Assembly: GCA_031761875.1 (NCBI GenBank)
Contig: CP134492.1
Span: 2,852,001 to 2,916,000 of the forward strand
Reading direction: 5' to 3'
From: Bacillaceae bacterium IKA-2
GTDB lineage: Bacteria > Bacillota > Bacilli > Bacillales > Anaerobacillaceae
Length of the DNA stretch: 64,000 nucleotides
Below are positions 36,145 through 46,536 of this stretch, piece by piece. A model generated the notes under the pieces. It saw only the letters and a list, made by a program, of their open reading frames with translations. It ran no database searches and was not told where the DNA came from. The position numbers were made by a program, and so were the translations under genes. Every line of letters begins with the position of its first letter. Position 1 is the stretch's first letter.

Positions 36145-36762
36145 TTATCCCCCTATTCCCATTAAATATACGACTGTGAAGATAAAGACCCAGACAACAT
36201 CGATGAAATGCCAGTATAGACTAGCTAAATAAAACTTCGGTGCGTTTGTCAGCGTTAAGCCACCTTTACGATAGCGAATTAATAAGGTAATTATCCAACC
36301 GATACCAAACGCAACGTGGGCACCATGAAACCCTACTAACGTATAAAAAGATGATCCAAAGGCACTTGTTGAAAATGTTAAACCTTGGTTCACGTAATCA
36401 TTAAATTCGTAAATTTCTAATCCTAAGAAAATTAAACCCAAACCAACAGTTACCCACATCCAGATAAGCATTGGCTTCATTTTACCTTTTTTCATCGACA
36501 TCATCGCAAAAACACTTGCTAAACTACTTGTCAATAAAATCATTGTCATGATGAAGACAAGCGGTAAATGAAAGATCTCAGATGCAGTAGGACCACCAGC
36601 TGTTCCGCCACGCAATCCTAGGTACGTTCCAAATAAACTAGCAAAAAGAACTGTCTCTCCACCTAGGAAAAACCAAAAAGCTAAAAATTTATTTCGACCT
36701 TCCAAAGTTGCCTTTTCAGGATTCGGAGGAAGTATGCCTGTATTTTTCTGTGCTTGAGCCAT
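36145..36762 (-). CDS. ctaE: cytochrome c oxidase subunit III (CtaE)
   Basis: 205 residues, five membrane helices. Signature segments are WFFLGGETVLFASLF near residue 30, LVGFHGAHVAFGIGW near 140 and LYWHFIDVVWVFIF near 182. Subunit of the caa3-type oxidase. Two bases separate it from ctaD; GGAGG precedes ATG 36762. Confidence 0.97.
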   Translation of the reverse strand: MAQAQKNTGILPPNPEKATLEGRNKFLAFWFFLGGETVLFASLFGTYLGLRGGTAGGPTASEIFHLPLVFIMTMILLTSSLASVFAMMSMKKGKMKPMLIWMWVTVGLGLIFLGLEIYEFNDYVNQGLTFSTSAFGSSFYTLVGFHGAHVAFGIGWIITLLIRYRKGGLTLTNAPKFYLASLYWHFIDVVWVFIFTVVYLMGIGG

Positions 36763-36763
36763 C

Positions 36764-38596
36764 TTAATTTACCTCCTTTTCTTGCATTAATTCATCAGGA
36801 GTAATGTGATAGCCATGATCTTCTTTCACCGATCTGATAATCATACAACCAAACGTAATCCCAAGCCCTAGTGCCGCAACCCAATAGTTATGATAAATAA
36901 ATCCGAAACTTGATATGAACAAGCCAATCGACATTATTAACGGTAAAATTGATCCGTTTGGCATATGAATTTCACCAAGAGGCTCTGATACAGGCATTTT
37001 CTTATTGCCTTGCATCTTTTCATGCCAAAGGGCATCTATTTCACGAGCAACGGGAACTTGTGCAAAGTTGTACTCTGGTACAGGCGTTGGAACTGACCAT
37101 TCAAGGGTACGCCCGTCCCAAGGATCGCTAACTGCTGTGTCTCTTCTAGAGACAAACACATTAATTAGCAACAATATGAACGCCACTGCCATCATGAATG
37201 CACCCATCGTACTTATAAAGTTTAATTCGTTTAAACCTTGATTATCTAAATAAGAAGCGACACGTCTTGGCATTCCCATTAAGCCTAGGAAGTGCTGAAC
37301 AAAGAACGTTAAATGAAATCCGATCAGGAATAACCAGAAAAACCATTTTCCTAATCTCTCGTTTAACATGTATCCGAACATTTTTGGCCACCAGTAAAAC
37401 GTACCTGAAAATAATCCAAATACTACTCCACCAATAATGACGTAATGGAAATGAGCAACAACAAAATACGTGTCATGCATTTGGTAGTTAGCAGCTGACG
37501 CCCCAAGCATAACTCCTGTTACTCCACCTAATACGAAAGAAGGAATAAATGCTAACGCAAATAGATTCGCAGTCGTAAAACGTATTCTTCCACCCCATAT
37601 TGTCAGTAACCAGTTAAATATTTTAATCCCTGTTGGCACTGCAATCGCCATTGTTGCAACCGCGAAAATGGCATTGGCTACTGGACCCATTCCAACTGTA
37701 AACATATGATGCGCCCAAACCATAAATCCTAAAAATCCGATAATTAATGTTGCAAATACCATCGCATTATAACCAAATAAACGCTTTTTGGCGAAGGTAG
37801 AAAGAACTTCAGAGAAAATACCAAAAGCTGGTAAAATCAAAATATAAACTTCTGGATGTCCAAAAATCCAGAATAAATGTTGCCAAATAACAACGTTACC
37901 GCCTGCCTCAACAATAAAGTAATTAGCTCCAAATAATCGTTCAAACATTAGTAAAAATAATCCGACTGTTAACGCAGGAAATGCAAATAATATTAGTGCT
38001 GATGCAACGAATGTACTCCACGTGAATAGCGGCATTTTCATCATCGACATGCCTGGCGCCCTCATTGTAATAATCGTAACTAAAAAATTAATCCCACCAA
38101 TTAACGTTCCTGCCCCACTGATTTGTAAACCAAATACATAATAATCTAAGCCAGTACTTGCATACTCAGCACTTGATAATGGAACATAAGCTGTCCATCC
38201 AGCATCAGGGGCTCCCCCAAAGAACCAACTAAGGTTGAGCAGAAGTCCACCGGATAAAAACAACCAAAATCCTAAAGAGTTTAAAAATGGAAATGCAACA
38301 TCTCTTGCACCTATTTGTAAAGGCACAATAAAGTTCATTAGTCCAAATAATAGCGGCATCGCTGCTAAAAAAATCATTGTCGTACCATGCATTGTAATAA
38401 GTTCGTTGAAAGCTTGTGCACTAACAAAGTTTGATTCGGGAAACATCAGCTGTATTCGTATTAGCATGGCTTCAAGTCCACCTAATACGAAGAAGAACGC
38501 CCCGGCAGCCAAATACATAATTCCAATTTTCTTATGGTCTACCGTTGTCAGCCAATCCCAAAGTACACTTTTTTTCATAGTAGCTGTGTTTAACAA
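36764..38596 (-). CDS. ctaD: cytochrome c oxidase subunit I (CtaD)
   Basis: Catalytic heme-copper subunit that reduces oxygen and pumps protons across the membrane. 610 residues, twelve or more helices. Low-spin heme ligand in ITMHGTTM (about 69), the CuB site with the His-Tyr pair in WIFGHPEVYILILP (about 240), HHMFTVGM (about 290) and the heme a3 His region FHYVIIGG (about 377). The Tyr in HPEVY marks an A-type oxidase. TTG start behind GGAGG; the B. subtilis protein starts the same way. Confidence 0.98.
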   Translation of the reverse strand: MLNTATMKKSVLWDWLTTVDHKKIGIMYLAAGAFFFVLGGLEAMLIRIQLMFPESNFVSAQAFNELITMHGTTMIFLAAMPLLFGLMNFIVPLQIGARDVAFPFLNSLGFWLFLSGGLLLNLSWFFGGAPDAGWTAYVPLSSAEYASTGLDYYVFGLQISGAGTLIGGINFLVTIITMRAPGMSMMKMPLFTWSTFVASALILFAFPALTVGLFLLMFERLFGANYFIVEAGGNVVIWQHLFWIFGHPEVYILILPAFGIFSEVLSTFAKKRLFGYNAMVFATLIIGFLGFMVWAHHMFTVGMGPVANAIFAVATMAIAVPTGIKIFNWLLTIWGGRIRFTTANLFALAFIPSFVLGGVTGVMLGASAANYQMHDTYFVVAHFHYVIIGGVVFGLFSGTFYWWPKMFGYMLNERLGKWFFWLFLIGFHLTFFVQHFLGLMGMPRRVASYLDNQGLNELNFISTMGAFMMAVAFILLLINVFVSRRDTAVSDPWDGRTLEWSVPTPVPEYNFAQVPVAREIDALWHEKMQGNKKMPVSEPLGEIHMPNGSILPLIMSIGLFISSFGFIYHNYWVAALGLGITFGCMIIRSVKEDHGYHITPDELMQEKEVN

Positions 38597-38618
38597 TGAA
38601 GTATACCTCCTTTTTTGG

Positions 38619-39629
38619 CTAGTCTAAGACTTTTAAGCCCTTCATATATTCCATTAATGCTTCCATGTCATCGTCATCTAAATGATTAAACGCCGGCATT
38701 TTGTTACCTGGTTTCGTTTCTGCTGGATAACGAAGCCATTTCTCTAAATTTTCGTCGTTGAACTCTAAGAACCCAGCGATAACTGTTCTGTCCCCAAAGT
38801 TTGTTAAACTAGGTCCACCGAAAGCTGGATTTCCACCGACATCACCAACCGCGTGACAACCGATACAACTTGCTTCAAATACTTCTCTTCCAGCTTCAGC
38901 CATCTGCGTAATCGGTTCGAGATCTGGCTCTTGCATATTTGCTACCCACTGATCGAAAGCGTCTCGCTCAACTGCGATTACTTTAAAATCCATTAGCCAG
39001 TGTGCTTCGCCACAAAACTCTGTACATTTACCTTTGTAAATTCCAGGTTTATCTGCTTCAAGCCACATTTCATTGGTAATCCCTGGAACGTTATCTTGTT
39101 TACCTGCTAATGCTGGAACCCAGAATGAATGCAGAACATCAGAAGCTTCAAGTTGAACAAGGATCTTCGTATCAGTAGGAATGTATAAATCCTGTCCTGC
39201 TACTATATCAAGATCCGGATATTCAAATTCCCACCAAAACTGATGTCCAGTTACTTTAACAGTAATTGAATTTTCATCCCTTTCAACATTTGCCAATGTA
39301 AAAGTGTCCATGACATTTGGTATTGCAATAATTAGCAGTAATCCAATTGGAATCGTTGTCCAGATAAGCTCTAATATTTTACTTCCCTCTACTTGTTCAG
39401 GAATATGAGTATCACCTGGCTTTTCTCTGAATCGAATGAGTGCAATTGTAAAGATCACAAAAACGACAATGATCACAAGAATCATAATGTATAAGCTCAA
39501 TTTAATTAGTGATAGCTGCATCTCTGCAACAGGCCCCTGAGGATCAAGGGCACTTAAATTTACTTCACCACAGCCCGCAAGCACCAACAAAAATGCTGAA
39601 AGCGGGAGTAGACGGCCAAGTTGTTTCAT
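38619..39629 (-). CDS. ctaC: cytochrome c oxidase subunit II with fused cytochrome c domain (CtaC)
   Basis: 336 residues. Lipoprotein signal with lipobox VLAGC near residue 20, two membrane helices (about 43-65, 85-108), the CuA domain with HSFWVPA and KCTEFCGEAHW (about 165-212), and a C-terminal cytochrome c domain with CIGCH (about 256) and a Met ligand in PGNKMPAF. The fused domain makes this a caa3-type enzyme that accepts electrons from cytochrome c. ATG at 39629; TTG 39632 is also possible. Confidence 0.97.
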   Translation of the reverse strand: MKQLGRLLPLSAFLLVLAGCGEVNLSALDPQGPVAEMQLSLIKLSLYIMILVIIVVFVIFTIALIRFREKPGDTHIPEQVEGSKILELIWTTIPIGLLLIIAIPNVMDTFTLANVERDENSITVKVTGHQFWWEFEYPDLDIVAGQDLYIPTDTKILVQLEASDVLHSFWVPALAGKQDNVPGITNEMWLEADKPGIYKGKCTEFCGEAHWLMDFKVIAVERDAFDQWVANMQEPDLEPITQMAEAGREVFEASCIGCHAVGDVGGNPAFGGPSLTNFGDRTVIAGFLEFNDENLEKWLRYPAETKPGNKMPAFNHLDDDDMEALMEYMKGLKVLD

Positions 39630-39671
39630 CAATGTTGTAAACCTCCCTTTTTAAAATATGTGTAAATAGTT

Positions 39672-40607
39672 TTAAACAATGTGGATGACGACCATAAGAA
39701 TAAAAATAATCGTCAAGTAGTTAAGAGAATAAACAAACATCAATTTTGACCATTTCATATCATCTTTCATGTAAAATCCTGCCATTCCAAGGGCTAACCA
39801 ACCTACCCCTAAAATAGAGGCAATGACAGTGTAGACAATACCAAATATCGGCGATAACAACAATGAAATTGGAATAAGTGTTGCAACATAAAAAATCATT
39901 TGACGTTTTGTTACTGCAAAACCAGATACAACAGGGAGCATTGGAATTCCTGCATTTCGATATTCTTCACTACGCTTCATTGCTAATGCTAGGAAATGAG
40001 GTGGTTGCCATATGAACATGATCAAAAATAAGACCCACGCAATCGGGTGTAGACTAGAATCAATTGCTGCCCAACCAATAAGTGGTGGAACTGCTCCGGA
40101 AACACTACCGACAATTGTATTTAAAGATGTTGTTCGTTTCGTCCACATCGAATAGATAACTACATAAAAGATTAATCCTACTATACCTAATAAAGCAGCA
40201 TTTAAAGACGTTAGTAATAAAAATAAAATTCCTAATGCAGATAAAATAAGGCCGAATAGTAACACTTGCTGTTCAGGAATTTTCCCTGTTGTTGACGGCC
40301 GTTCTTTCGTACGCTCCATTAAATGGTCAATATCTCTATCAATGTAATTATTTAAACTACATCCCCCAGCCATAACGAGCGCTGAACCTAGCAAACCAAA
40401 AATAACTAAGTGTAAATTTGAGATTAATTGAATCTCCAGATAGTATCCGGCTAGATACATTCCTGTAAAAGCCGTGATCATGTTGGACATTACAATTCCA
40501 ACCTTTGTAAGTGCAAGAAAGTCTCTCCAAGTAACCTCGTTTGCATTAGTGGTGCCGATTATTGTTGTTTCAATCCCCTCTGCACCTCCTAAAACGGTTT
40601 TATTCAA
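39672..40607 (-). CDS. ctaB: protoheme IX farnesyltransferase (heme O synthase, CtaB)
   Basis: UbiA-family membrane prenyltransferase, 311 residues, about nine helices. First Asp-rich motif [19 protein letters not shown] (about 87-105), second around residue 215 ([15 protein letters not shown]). Supplies heme O to CtaA. TTG start behind GGAGGTGG. First gene of the ctaBCDEF operon and divergent from ctaA. Confidence 0.97.
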   Translation of the reverse strand: MNKTVLGGAEGIETTIIGTTNANEVTWRDFLALTKVGIVMSNMITAFTGMYLAGYYLEIQLISNLHLVIFGLLGSALVMAGGCSLNNYIDRDIDHLMERTKERPSTTGKIPEQQVLLFGLILSALGILFLLLTSLNAALLGIVGLIFYVVIYSMWTKRTTSLNTIVGSVSGAVPPLIGWAAIDSSLHPIAWVLFLIMFIWQPPHFLALAMKRSEEYRNAGIPMLPVVSGFAVTKRQMIFYVATLIPISLLLSPIFGIVYTVIASILGVGWLALGMAGFYMKDDMKWSKLMFVYSLNYLTIIFILMVVIHIV

Positions 40608-40848
40608 AGACTTCCACCTCCATATCCTAGTAAACTTGTAAAGACAATTACAACTAAGGAATGTTACTAAGTTTTCACCCCAGATAAATCAGTTAATTAG
40701 CATTACCCTAGTGGAAATAGACTATTAATCACATTATAAATGAAACTCTTTAAATTTTCATTACTTATCTACTTTTAAAATTAGTATCGATACTTAAATA
40801 ATAACATTTACAATGTGTATAAGGTAATTATATGCTCAAGTTCATAAA

Positions 40849-40877
40849 TTGACAAATTCTATTTTTGTTCTTAAAAT
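40849..40877 (+). promoter_or_regulatory. sigma-A promoter of ctaA
   Basis: TTGACA, exactly 17 bases, TAAAAT, ending 57 bases before the ctaA start. The 326-base divergent ctaB-ctaA gap otherwise shows AT-rich sequence that probably holds the ctaB promoter; no clear operator could be named. Confidence 0.75.
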
Positions 40878-40933
40878 GAGAATGACTTATAAAGACACAA
40901 TAATTCCGTTATTCTAAAGGGTGGGTGAACGTT

Positions 40934-41833
40934 TTGAATAAAAAACTTAAAATATTTTCCATCCTAACCACAATTGGGATGATGATCGTTCTCCTCCAGG
41001 GAGCTTTAGTTACAAAAACTGAGTCAGGGGAGGGTTGTGGAGACTCTTGGCCATTATGTCATGGTCAAGTTATTCCAGAGTCAATTAACACAGTTGAAAC
41101 AATGATTGAATATAGTCATCGTATCGTATCAAGCCTGCTCGGGATCATGGTTATCACTTTAGCTATTTGGATGTGGAGAACATTACCACACAAAAGAGAA
41201 ACTAAATTTTTAGCAATTATATCAATATTATTTATTATTTTCCAAGGACTACTAGGTGCTGCAGCGGTAATGTGGGGACAGTCATCGGCAGTTTTGGCCT
41301 TACATTTTGGTTTCTCGTTAGTTTCCTTTGCAAGTGTGCTACTTTTAACACTCCTCATATTTGAGGAAGATCAAACGCATAAAGCGACATCATCGCAGAT
41401 AACAAAAAAATTCAAACTATTTATCTATTTTTTATTCACTTATTTGTATATAGTCGTTTATACTGGTGCATTAGTAAGGCATACAGGTTCAAGCCTAGCT
41501 TGTGTTGGCTGGCCCTTGTGTAATGGCCAACTAATCCCTTCGTTAACTACTACGACTATTGCCGTACAGTTTGGACATCGTTTTCTAGCAGGACTATTAT
41601 TTCTGATTATTCTAGCGACAGCCATTCATGTTTACCGACATTATAAAGATCAAAAGACGCTTCGCTATACAGTTTTCATATCGCTTATTTTGGTTACTGC
41701 TCAAGTATTAAGTGGTGCATACGTTATCTTTACTCAGCTGAGTTTACTTTCAGCAATGCTTCACGCTTTACTAATTACCTGTTTATTTGGAGCAATTAGC
41801 TATCTGGTTATGCTTGCAACTAGAACAAAATAA
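40934..41833 (+). CDS. ctaA: heme A synthase (CtaA)
   Basis: Oxidises the C8 methyl of heme O to make heme A. 299 residues, eight membrane helices, with two similar halves. Each half has a Cys pair, CGDSWPLC (about 37) and CVGWPLC (about 191), and conserved His in EYSHRIVSS and FGHRFLAG. TTG 40934 lies seven to ten bases behind GGGTGG; GTG 40925 overlaps that site. Divergent from ctaB. Confidence 0.96.
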   Translation: MNKKLKIFSILTTIGMMIVLLQGALVTKTESGEGCGDSWPLCHGQVIPESINTVETMIEYSHRIVSSLLGIMVITLAIWMWRTLPHKRETKFLAIISILFIIFQGLLGAAAVMWGQSSAVLALHFGFSLVSFASVLLLTLLIFEEDQTHKATSSQITKKFKLFIYFLFTYLYIVVYTGALVRHTGSSLACVGWPLCNGQLIPSLTTTTIAVQFGHRFLAGLLFLIILATAIHVYRHYKDQKTLRYTVFISLILVTAQVLSGAYVIFTQLSLLSAMLHALLITCLFGAISYLVMLATRTK

Positions 41834-41850
41834 AATACTACTACTTTACA

Positions 41851-41888
41851 GGCGGCGGATGAAAATCATCGGTCGTTTTTTTTTACAA
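41851..41888 (+). terminator. terminator of ctaA
   Basis: Weak stem (cggatga / tcatcgg region) followed by nine T, 18 bases past the ctaA stop. Confidence 0.6.
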
Positions 41889-41890
41889 AA

Positions 41891-41917
41891 AAAAGAGAAG
41901 GTAGTTAACCTTCTCTC
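41891..41917 (-). terminator. terminator of pyc
   Basis: Arms agagaaggt and accttctct, loop agtta, followed on the minus strand by a long T run. Confidence 0.85.
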
Positions 41918-41924
41918 AATCGTT

Positions 41925-44900
41925 TTATTCGTGTTTTAGTTCAAGAAGTAAATCACCTGTTTGAATTGAATCTCCACTTTGAACGTGAACTTGCTGGATA
42001 ATTCCATCAAACGGTGCTTGTACGGTGGTTTCCATCTTCATTGCTTCTGTGATCATCAGATGGTTTCCTTTTTTCACCTTGTCGTTAGCGACGACGAGAC
42101 TCTTGACTACCGTCCCTGGCATCGTTGCTCCGATATGGCTAGGATTCGCTTTATCTGCTTTTATTTTTGCAACCACCGTTGTTTCAACATTTTGGTCTTT
42201 AATAATGATTTCTCGTGGTTGACCGTTTAATTCAAAGTAATTAACACGTGTTCCATCACCTTGTGCTTCTCCAATCGAAACGAGCTTGACTATTAACGTT
42301 TTTCCTTGCTCAATTTCAACTTCAATTTCTTCGCCGAGGCGAAGTCCGTATAAAAATGTCGGCGTATCTAGAACGGACAGATCACCAAATTGCTCGAAGA
42401 AACGCTGGTGCTCTAAATAGACTTTAGGATAAATCGCATAGGAAATCAGATCAAAATCAGTTACTTGACGATCAAGAGTTTCGAATAACTCGCCCTTGAG
42501 CGCTTCAAAATCAACTGCAGGAAGGTTCTCTCCTGGTCTTCCTGTAATGGCAACCCGGCCTTTTAAAATCGTCTCTTGAAGCTTTTTAGGGAAGCCTTGA
42601 TAAGGTTGGCCTAAATAACCTTGGAAGAACTCAACAACTGAATCGGGGAAATCTAAAGAATCTCCTCGGTCATAAATTTCCTCTTCAGTCAAATCATTTT
42701 GAACCATAAATAACGCCATATCACCAACAATTTTTGATGAAGGTGTCACCTTGACAACATCTCCAAACAGATCATTGACGGTACGATACATTGTTTTGAC
42801 TTCATCCCAACGACTTTTTAAGCCGACAGCTTTCGCCTGTTGTTGAAGATTACTATATTGTCCACCTGGCATTTCATGTTGGTACACTTCTGAGTGAGGG
42901 GCGACCATCCCACTTTCAAAACCTTGATAGTATTTACGCGTATCTTCCCAGAAAATACCTAGTTTTTCTAAGGCATCAATAGTTACGTTTGGCTGCCGCT
43001 CATTTCCTGCTAGGGCATAGTAAAGGGAATTAGCACTTGGTTGCGAAGTAAGTCCGGCCATTGAACCTACTGCTACATCAACGATGTCTACACCTGCTTC
43101 AATCGCTTTGGCATACGTGTAAATTCCGTTTCCACTCGTATCGTGGGTGTGTAAGTGAATCGGGATCTCAATCGTTTCTTTAAGCGTCGATACGAGTCTG
43201 TAGGCCGCTTCAGGTTTTAACAAGCCAGCCATATCTTTAATCCCTAAAATATGAGCGCCACTCTGTTCTAATTCTTTAGCTAAGTTTTTATAATAATTTA
43301 AGTCATATTTCGTCCGGCTCGGATCCAAAATATCTCCTGTATAGCACATCGCAGCTTCAGCAATTTTCCCTGAATCACGAACGGCATCAATCGTTAACGT
43401 CATCCCTGGAACCCAGTTTAAACTATCAAAAATTCGGAATACGTCAATCCCAGCATCTGCTGATTTCGCTACAAATTCTTTGATTAAATTATCAGGATAA
43501 TTCGTATAGCCGACCGCATTAGAAGAACGCAGTAACATTTGTAATAGTAGATTCGGCATCTGCTTTCTCAAAGTTAGGAGACGCTCCCACGGGTCTTCAT
43601 GTAAAAATCTCATCGCCACATCAAAAGTAGCTCCGCCCCACATTTCAGAAGAAAAGAGGTTCGGTAACATTCTCGCGGTTGGCTCAGCGATCCGTTTTAA
43701 ATCATTCGTTCGAACGCGTGTTGCCAGAAGCGATTGGTGAGCATCGCGGAACGTTGTATCGGTTAACAATACTTCCTTTTGCTCTTTGACCCACTTCGCA
43801 ACTCCTTCTGCACCTCTCGCTTCTAAAATTTGCTTTGTTCCAGTCGGCATCGGCTCTAGTAAATTGATCTTCGGTACAATCGGACTATCAAAAATTGGTT
43901 TTTTCATTTTTTCTAAACCCGGATAACCATTAATCGTTGTTTCTCCAATAAACGTAAGCATTTTCGTGCCCCGGTCTTTTAGCTTTGGAAAAACAAATAA
44001 TTCTGGTGTTGTATCAATAAAAGAGGTATTGTATTCACCTTTTAAGAATTTTTCGTGCTGAACAACTTTTTCTAAAAAAGCGATATTCGTTTTAATGCCA
44101 CGGATTCTAAACTCACGTAAATTCCTAAGCATTTTTGAGGCGGCATCTTCAAAACTTAATGCCCATGTTGAAAGCTTGACTAAAAGAGAGTCATAATAAG
44201 GTGAAATTACCGAGCCTTGGAACCCATTCCCTGCATCTAGACGAACACCAAAACCTCCACCAGACCGATACACCATGATTTTCCCCGTGTCTGGCATAAA
44301 GTTATTGCTTGGATCTTCCGTCGTTACCCGCGATTGAATCGCAAATCCATGACAGAAAATTTTATCCTGAGACGGGATATTAAGTTTTTTACCCGCAAAC
44401 TCTTCTCCGTCAGCAATGTATAGTTGGGCCTGAACAATATCAATTCCTGTCACCATTTCGGTAATCGTATGCTCGACTTGGACACGCGGATTGACTTCAA
44501 TAAAGAAAAATTCGCCACTAGCAGTCACGAGAAACTCAACGGTTCCCGCATTTATGTAGTTGACTTTTTCCATTAATTGAACGGCTGCTTGACATATTTT
44601 TTCACGGACTTCTACTGATAACGACACACTTGGGGCAATTTCTACTACTTTTTGATGACGACGCTGAACAGAGCAGTCACGATCATAAAGATGGATGATC
44701 TTCCCTGTTGAGTCACCTAAAATTTGGACCTCGATATGTTTGGGATTTTCAATAAATTTCTCGATATAAACTTCGTCATTTCCAAAAGCAGATTTAGCTT
44801 CACTTTTAGCACGATCATACGCTTCTCTAAGCTCTTCTTGAGTGCGGACAATTCTCATGCCGCGGCCCCCGCCACCTAATGAAGCTTTAATGATAAATGG

Positions 44901-45377
44901 AAACCCAGACTCACTTGCAAATGTTTCTACTTCTTCAACCGTTTCTACCGGACCATCACTACCTGGGATAACGGGTAATCCAGCCTTGATTGCTTGCGTT
45001 CTAGCTTGGACTTTATCACCGAACATATGTAAATGCTCGCTTTTCGGACCGATAAAAATAATCCCTTCATCCTCACAGCGCCTTGCAAAGTGAATATTTT
45101 CAGAAAGAAAGCCGTAGCCAGGGTGAATCGCATCGACATCATTTCGTTTCGCAATTTCAATTATTCCATCAATATCTAAATAGGCATCGATTGGTTTTTT
45201 TCCTTCACCTACTAAATAGGCTTCATCTGCTTTATAGCGATGATAAGCACCTGTATCCTCTTTGGAATATAAAGCAACTGTTCGAATATGTAGTTCAGTA
45301 CAAGCACGGAAAATACGAATGGCAATCTCACCACGGTTCGCAACTAAAACTTTTTTTATATTGGTCAACTTATTCAT
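41925..45377 (-). CDS. pyc: pyruvate carboxylase
   Basis: Single-chain biotin enzyme that makes oxaloacetate from pyruvate. 1150 residues, near the B. subtilis length. Biotin carboxylase domain with ATP-grasp (KASLGGGGRGMR near 167), carboxyltransferase domain (TDTTFRDAHQSLLATR near 545, LHTHDTSGN near 745), and the C-terminal biotinyl domain with EAMKMETTV, whose Lys takes biotin. GAGGAGG before ATG 45377. Stands alone between the M50-like gene and ctaA. Confidence 0.98.
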   Translation of the reverse strand: MNKLTNIKKVLVANRGEIAIRIFRACTELHIRTVALYSKEDTGAYHRYKADEAYLVGEGKKPIDAYLDIDGIIEIAKRNDVDAIHPGYGFLSENIHFARRCEDEGIIFIGPKSEHLHMFGDKVQARTQAIKAGLPVIPGSDGPVETVEEVETFASESGFPFIIKASLGGGGRGMRIVRTQEELREAYDRAKSEAKSAFGNDEVYIEKFIENPKHIEVQILGDSTGKIIHLYDRDCSVQRRHQKVVEIAPSVSLSVEVREKICQAAVQLMEKVNYINAGTVEFLVTASGEFFFIEVNPRVQVEHTITEMVTGIDIVQAQLYIADGEEFAGKKLNIPSQDKIFCHGFAIQSRVTTEDPSNNFMPDTGKIMVYRSGGGFGVRLDAGNGFQGSVISPYYDSLLVKLSTWALSFEDAASKMLRNLREFRIRGIKTNIAFLEKVVQHEKFLKGEYNTSFIDTTPELFVFPKLKDRGTKMLTFIGETTINGYPGLEKMKKPIFDSPIVPKINLLEPMPTGTKQILEARGAEGVAKWVKEQKEVLLTDTTFRDAHQSLLATRVRTNDLKRIAEPTARMLPNLFSSEMWGGATFDVAMRFLHEDPWERLLTLRKQMPNLLLQMLLRSSNAVGYTNYPDNLIKEFVAKSADAGIDVFRIFDSLNWVPGMTLTIDAVRDSGKIAEAAMCYTGDILDPSRTKYDLNYYKNLAKELEQSGAHILGIKDMAGLLKPEAAYRLVSTLKETIEIPIHLHTHDTSGNGIYTYAKAIEAGVDIVDVAVGSMAGLTSQPSANSLYYALAGNERQPNVTIDALEKLGIFWEDTRKYYQGFESGMVAPHSEVYQHEMPGGQYSNLQQQAKAVGLKSRWDEVKTMYRTVNDLFGDVVKVTPSSKIVGDMALFMVQNDLTEEEIYDRGDSLDFPDSVVEFFQGYLGQPYQGFPKKLQETILKGRVAITGRPGENLPAVDFEALKGELFETLDRQVTDFDLISYAIYPKVYLEHQRFFEQFGDLSVLDTPTFLYGLRLGEEIEVEIEQGKTLIVKLVSIGEAQGDGTRVNYFELNGQPREIIIKDQNVETTVVAKIKADKANPSHIGATMPGTVVKSLVVANDKVKKGNHLMITEAMKMETTVQAPFDGIIQQVHVQSGDSIQTGDLLLELKHE

Positions 45378-45538
45378 GGAAATCCTCCTCGGTTCTGTTA
45401 ATAAAATTTAAAGATCTGATGAGCTGATCACATGTCCACCTTATGTAACTTAATTTACATCATATCATTTCATAAAACAATATATAAATTCTAATTATGA
45501 AATAAACCTAAATTTTCAAAAAACTTTTAAGTTCCACT

Positions 45539-46003
45539 TCATTTTAACATTCCCCTTAAAAATATAATTACTGACCAACCATCTGAATAATAACTAGTAA
45601 GTTTAAAAGGGATGATATTAAAAACGCACATCCAAAGATTAAATAGAGCAATCCATTGAAACCAGATCGTTATCAAATCGGTGCCATGACCAAAACCTGG
45701 TAAAAGCAAAAGTAAAGCTACAAAACCGTTTAGTAATGGACCGCCGAGTGATACAATAAGAAAATTCAAATCAGTCGGTTTCAATAATTCATAGACCGTA
45801 TTTCCACCAAAAGGAAGCATATGAAAAATAAATAAAGTATCCCCAGATTTATATTTAAGCATTTCTTTACCTGATCCAATTCTTACAATTATATTTTGGG
45901 AATTGCACAGTTTAGCAGCAAAAAAATGCCCTAATTCATGGAGTAACGTTGTAAACGGTAAAATTGTAAAAAAGCAAAATAATAAAAAAATAATCCCCAC
46001 CAT
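45539..46003 (-). CDS. small M50-like membrane metalloprotease homologue
   Basis: 154 residues, four membrane helices. Zinc site HELGH at 22-26 in the first helix, and a likely third ligand in NIIPFKLTSYYSDGW near residue 130. This is the core of site-2-protease-like M50 proteins without PDZ. Substrate unknown; some short members may not be active. It lies between ylaN and pyc, where B. subtilis has ftsW. Confidence 0.8.
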   Translation of the reverse strand: MVGIIFLLFCFFTILPFTTLLHELGHFFAAKLCNSQNIIVRIGSGKEMLKYKSGDTLFIFHMLPFGGNTVYELLKPTDLNFLIVSLGGPLLNGFVALLLLLPGFGHGTDLITIWFQWIALFNLWMCVFNIIPFKLTSYYSDGWSVIIFLRGMLK

Positions 46004-46042
46004 TATCCGCCCCTAGAAAGATTTCCCACCAGCTTAAGTCGA

Positions 46043-46095
46043 AAAAAAAGATGACTCTTAAGAGAAATACTCCCTCGTTAGAGTCATCTTTTTTA
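46043..46095 (-). terminator. terminator of ylaN
   Basis: Arms aaaaaagatgactct and agagtcatctttttt around a 21-base loop; eight T follow on the minus strand. It overlaps the ylaN stop. Confidence 0.8.
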
Positions 46096-46377
46096 TTTAA
46101 GTTTCATTGATGCCTCATGATGAGCAGCGAGTTCACGTTCAAGCTCTGCTAATAATTTCCTACCTGCTTCTTCTTCAATTAACTCTAGTCGAATCGCAAA
46201 GTCAATTTCCTTAGAAAGACCAAACATTTGTGTATCTAAGACCTCTTCATAAAGAGGGCATTGCGGCATTGTTAAATTAGTCATTTGTACTTTAATAAGT
46301 TTCAAAATCTTATCTGCATCCGCTTTTAGAAGGGCGTACGCTTTTTCATTATGTCCTGTTACCGCTTCTCTAGACAT
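46093..46377 (-). CDS. ylaN: YlaN family protein (DUF1507), iron-homeostasis factor
   Basis: 94 residues from ATG 46377 behind GGGAGGG. Helical protein with the motif [20 protein letters not shown] (about 48-67). YlaN is essential in B. subtilis at low iron and has been reported to bind iron and counteract Fur repression. Upstream neighbour on this strand is glsA. Confidence 0.93.
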   Translation of the reverse strand: MSREAVTGHNEKAYALLKADADKILKLIKVQMTNLTMPQCPLYEEVLDTQMFGLSKEIDFAIRLELIEEEAGRKLLAELERELAAHHEASMKLK

Positions 46378-46536
46378 CTTTTTATTCCCTCCCATACGAG
46401 TTGTTTCAATGTCACTTATTACCTTATGATAGCGTTTATAGTGAGAAAATGCAATATCTGAAAATCAATGATCGGTTGAATGGCGCAAGCTTTGTATTAA
46501 GACATCACTCAAAGTTAAATCCTTGTTATGTAACTT

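Noticed and set aside
44842-45427. Overlapping frames in other strands and phases within and upstream of pyc
   Set aside because: They lie across the biotin carboxylase coding sequence, which is fully conserved; no separate gene is needed.
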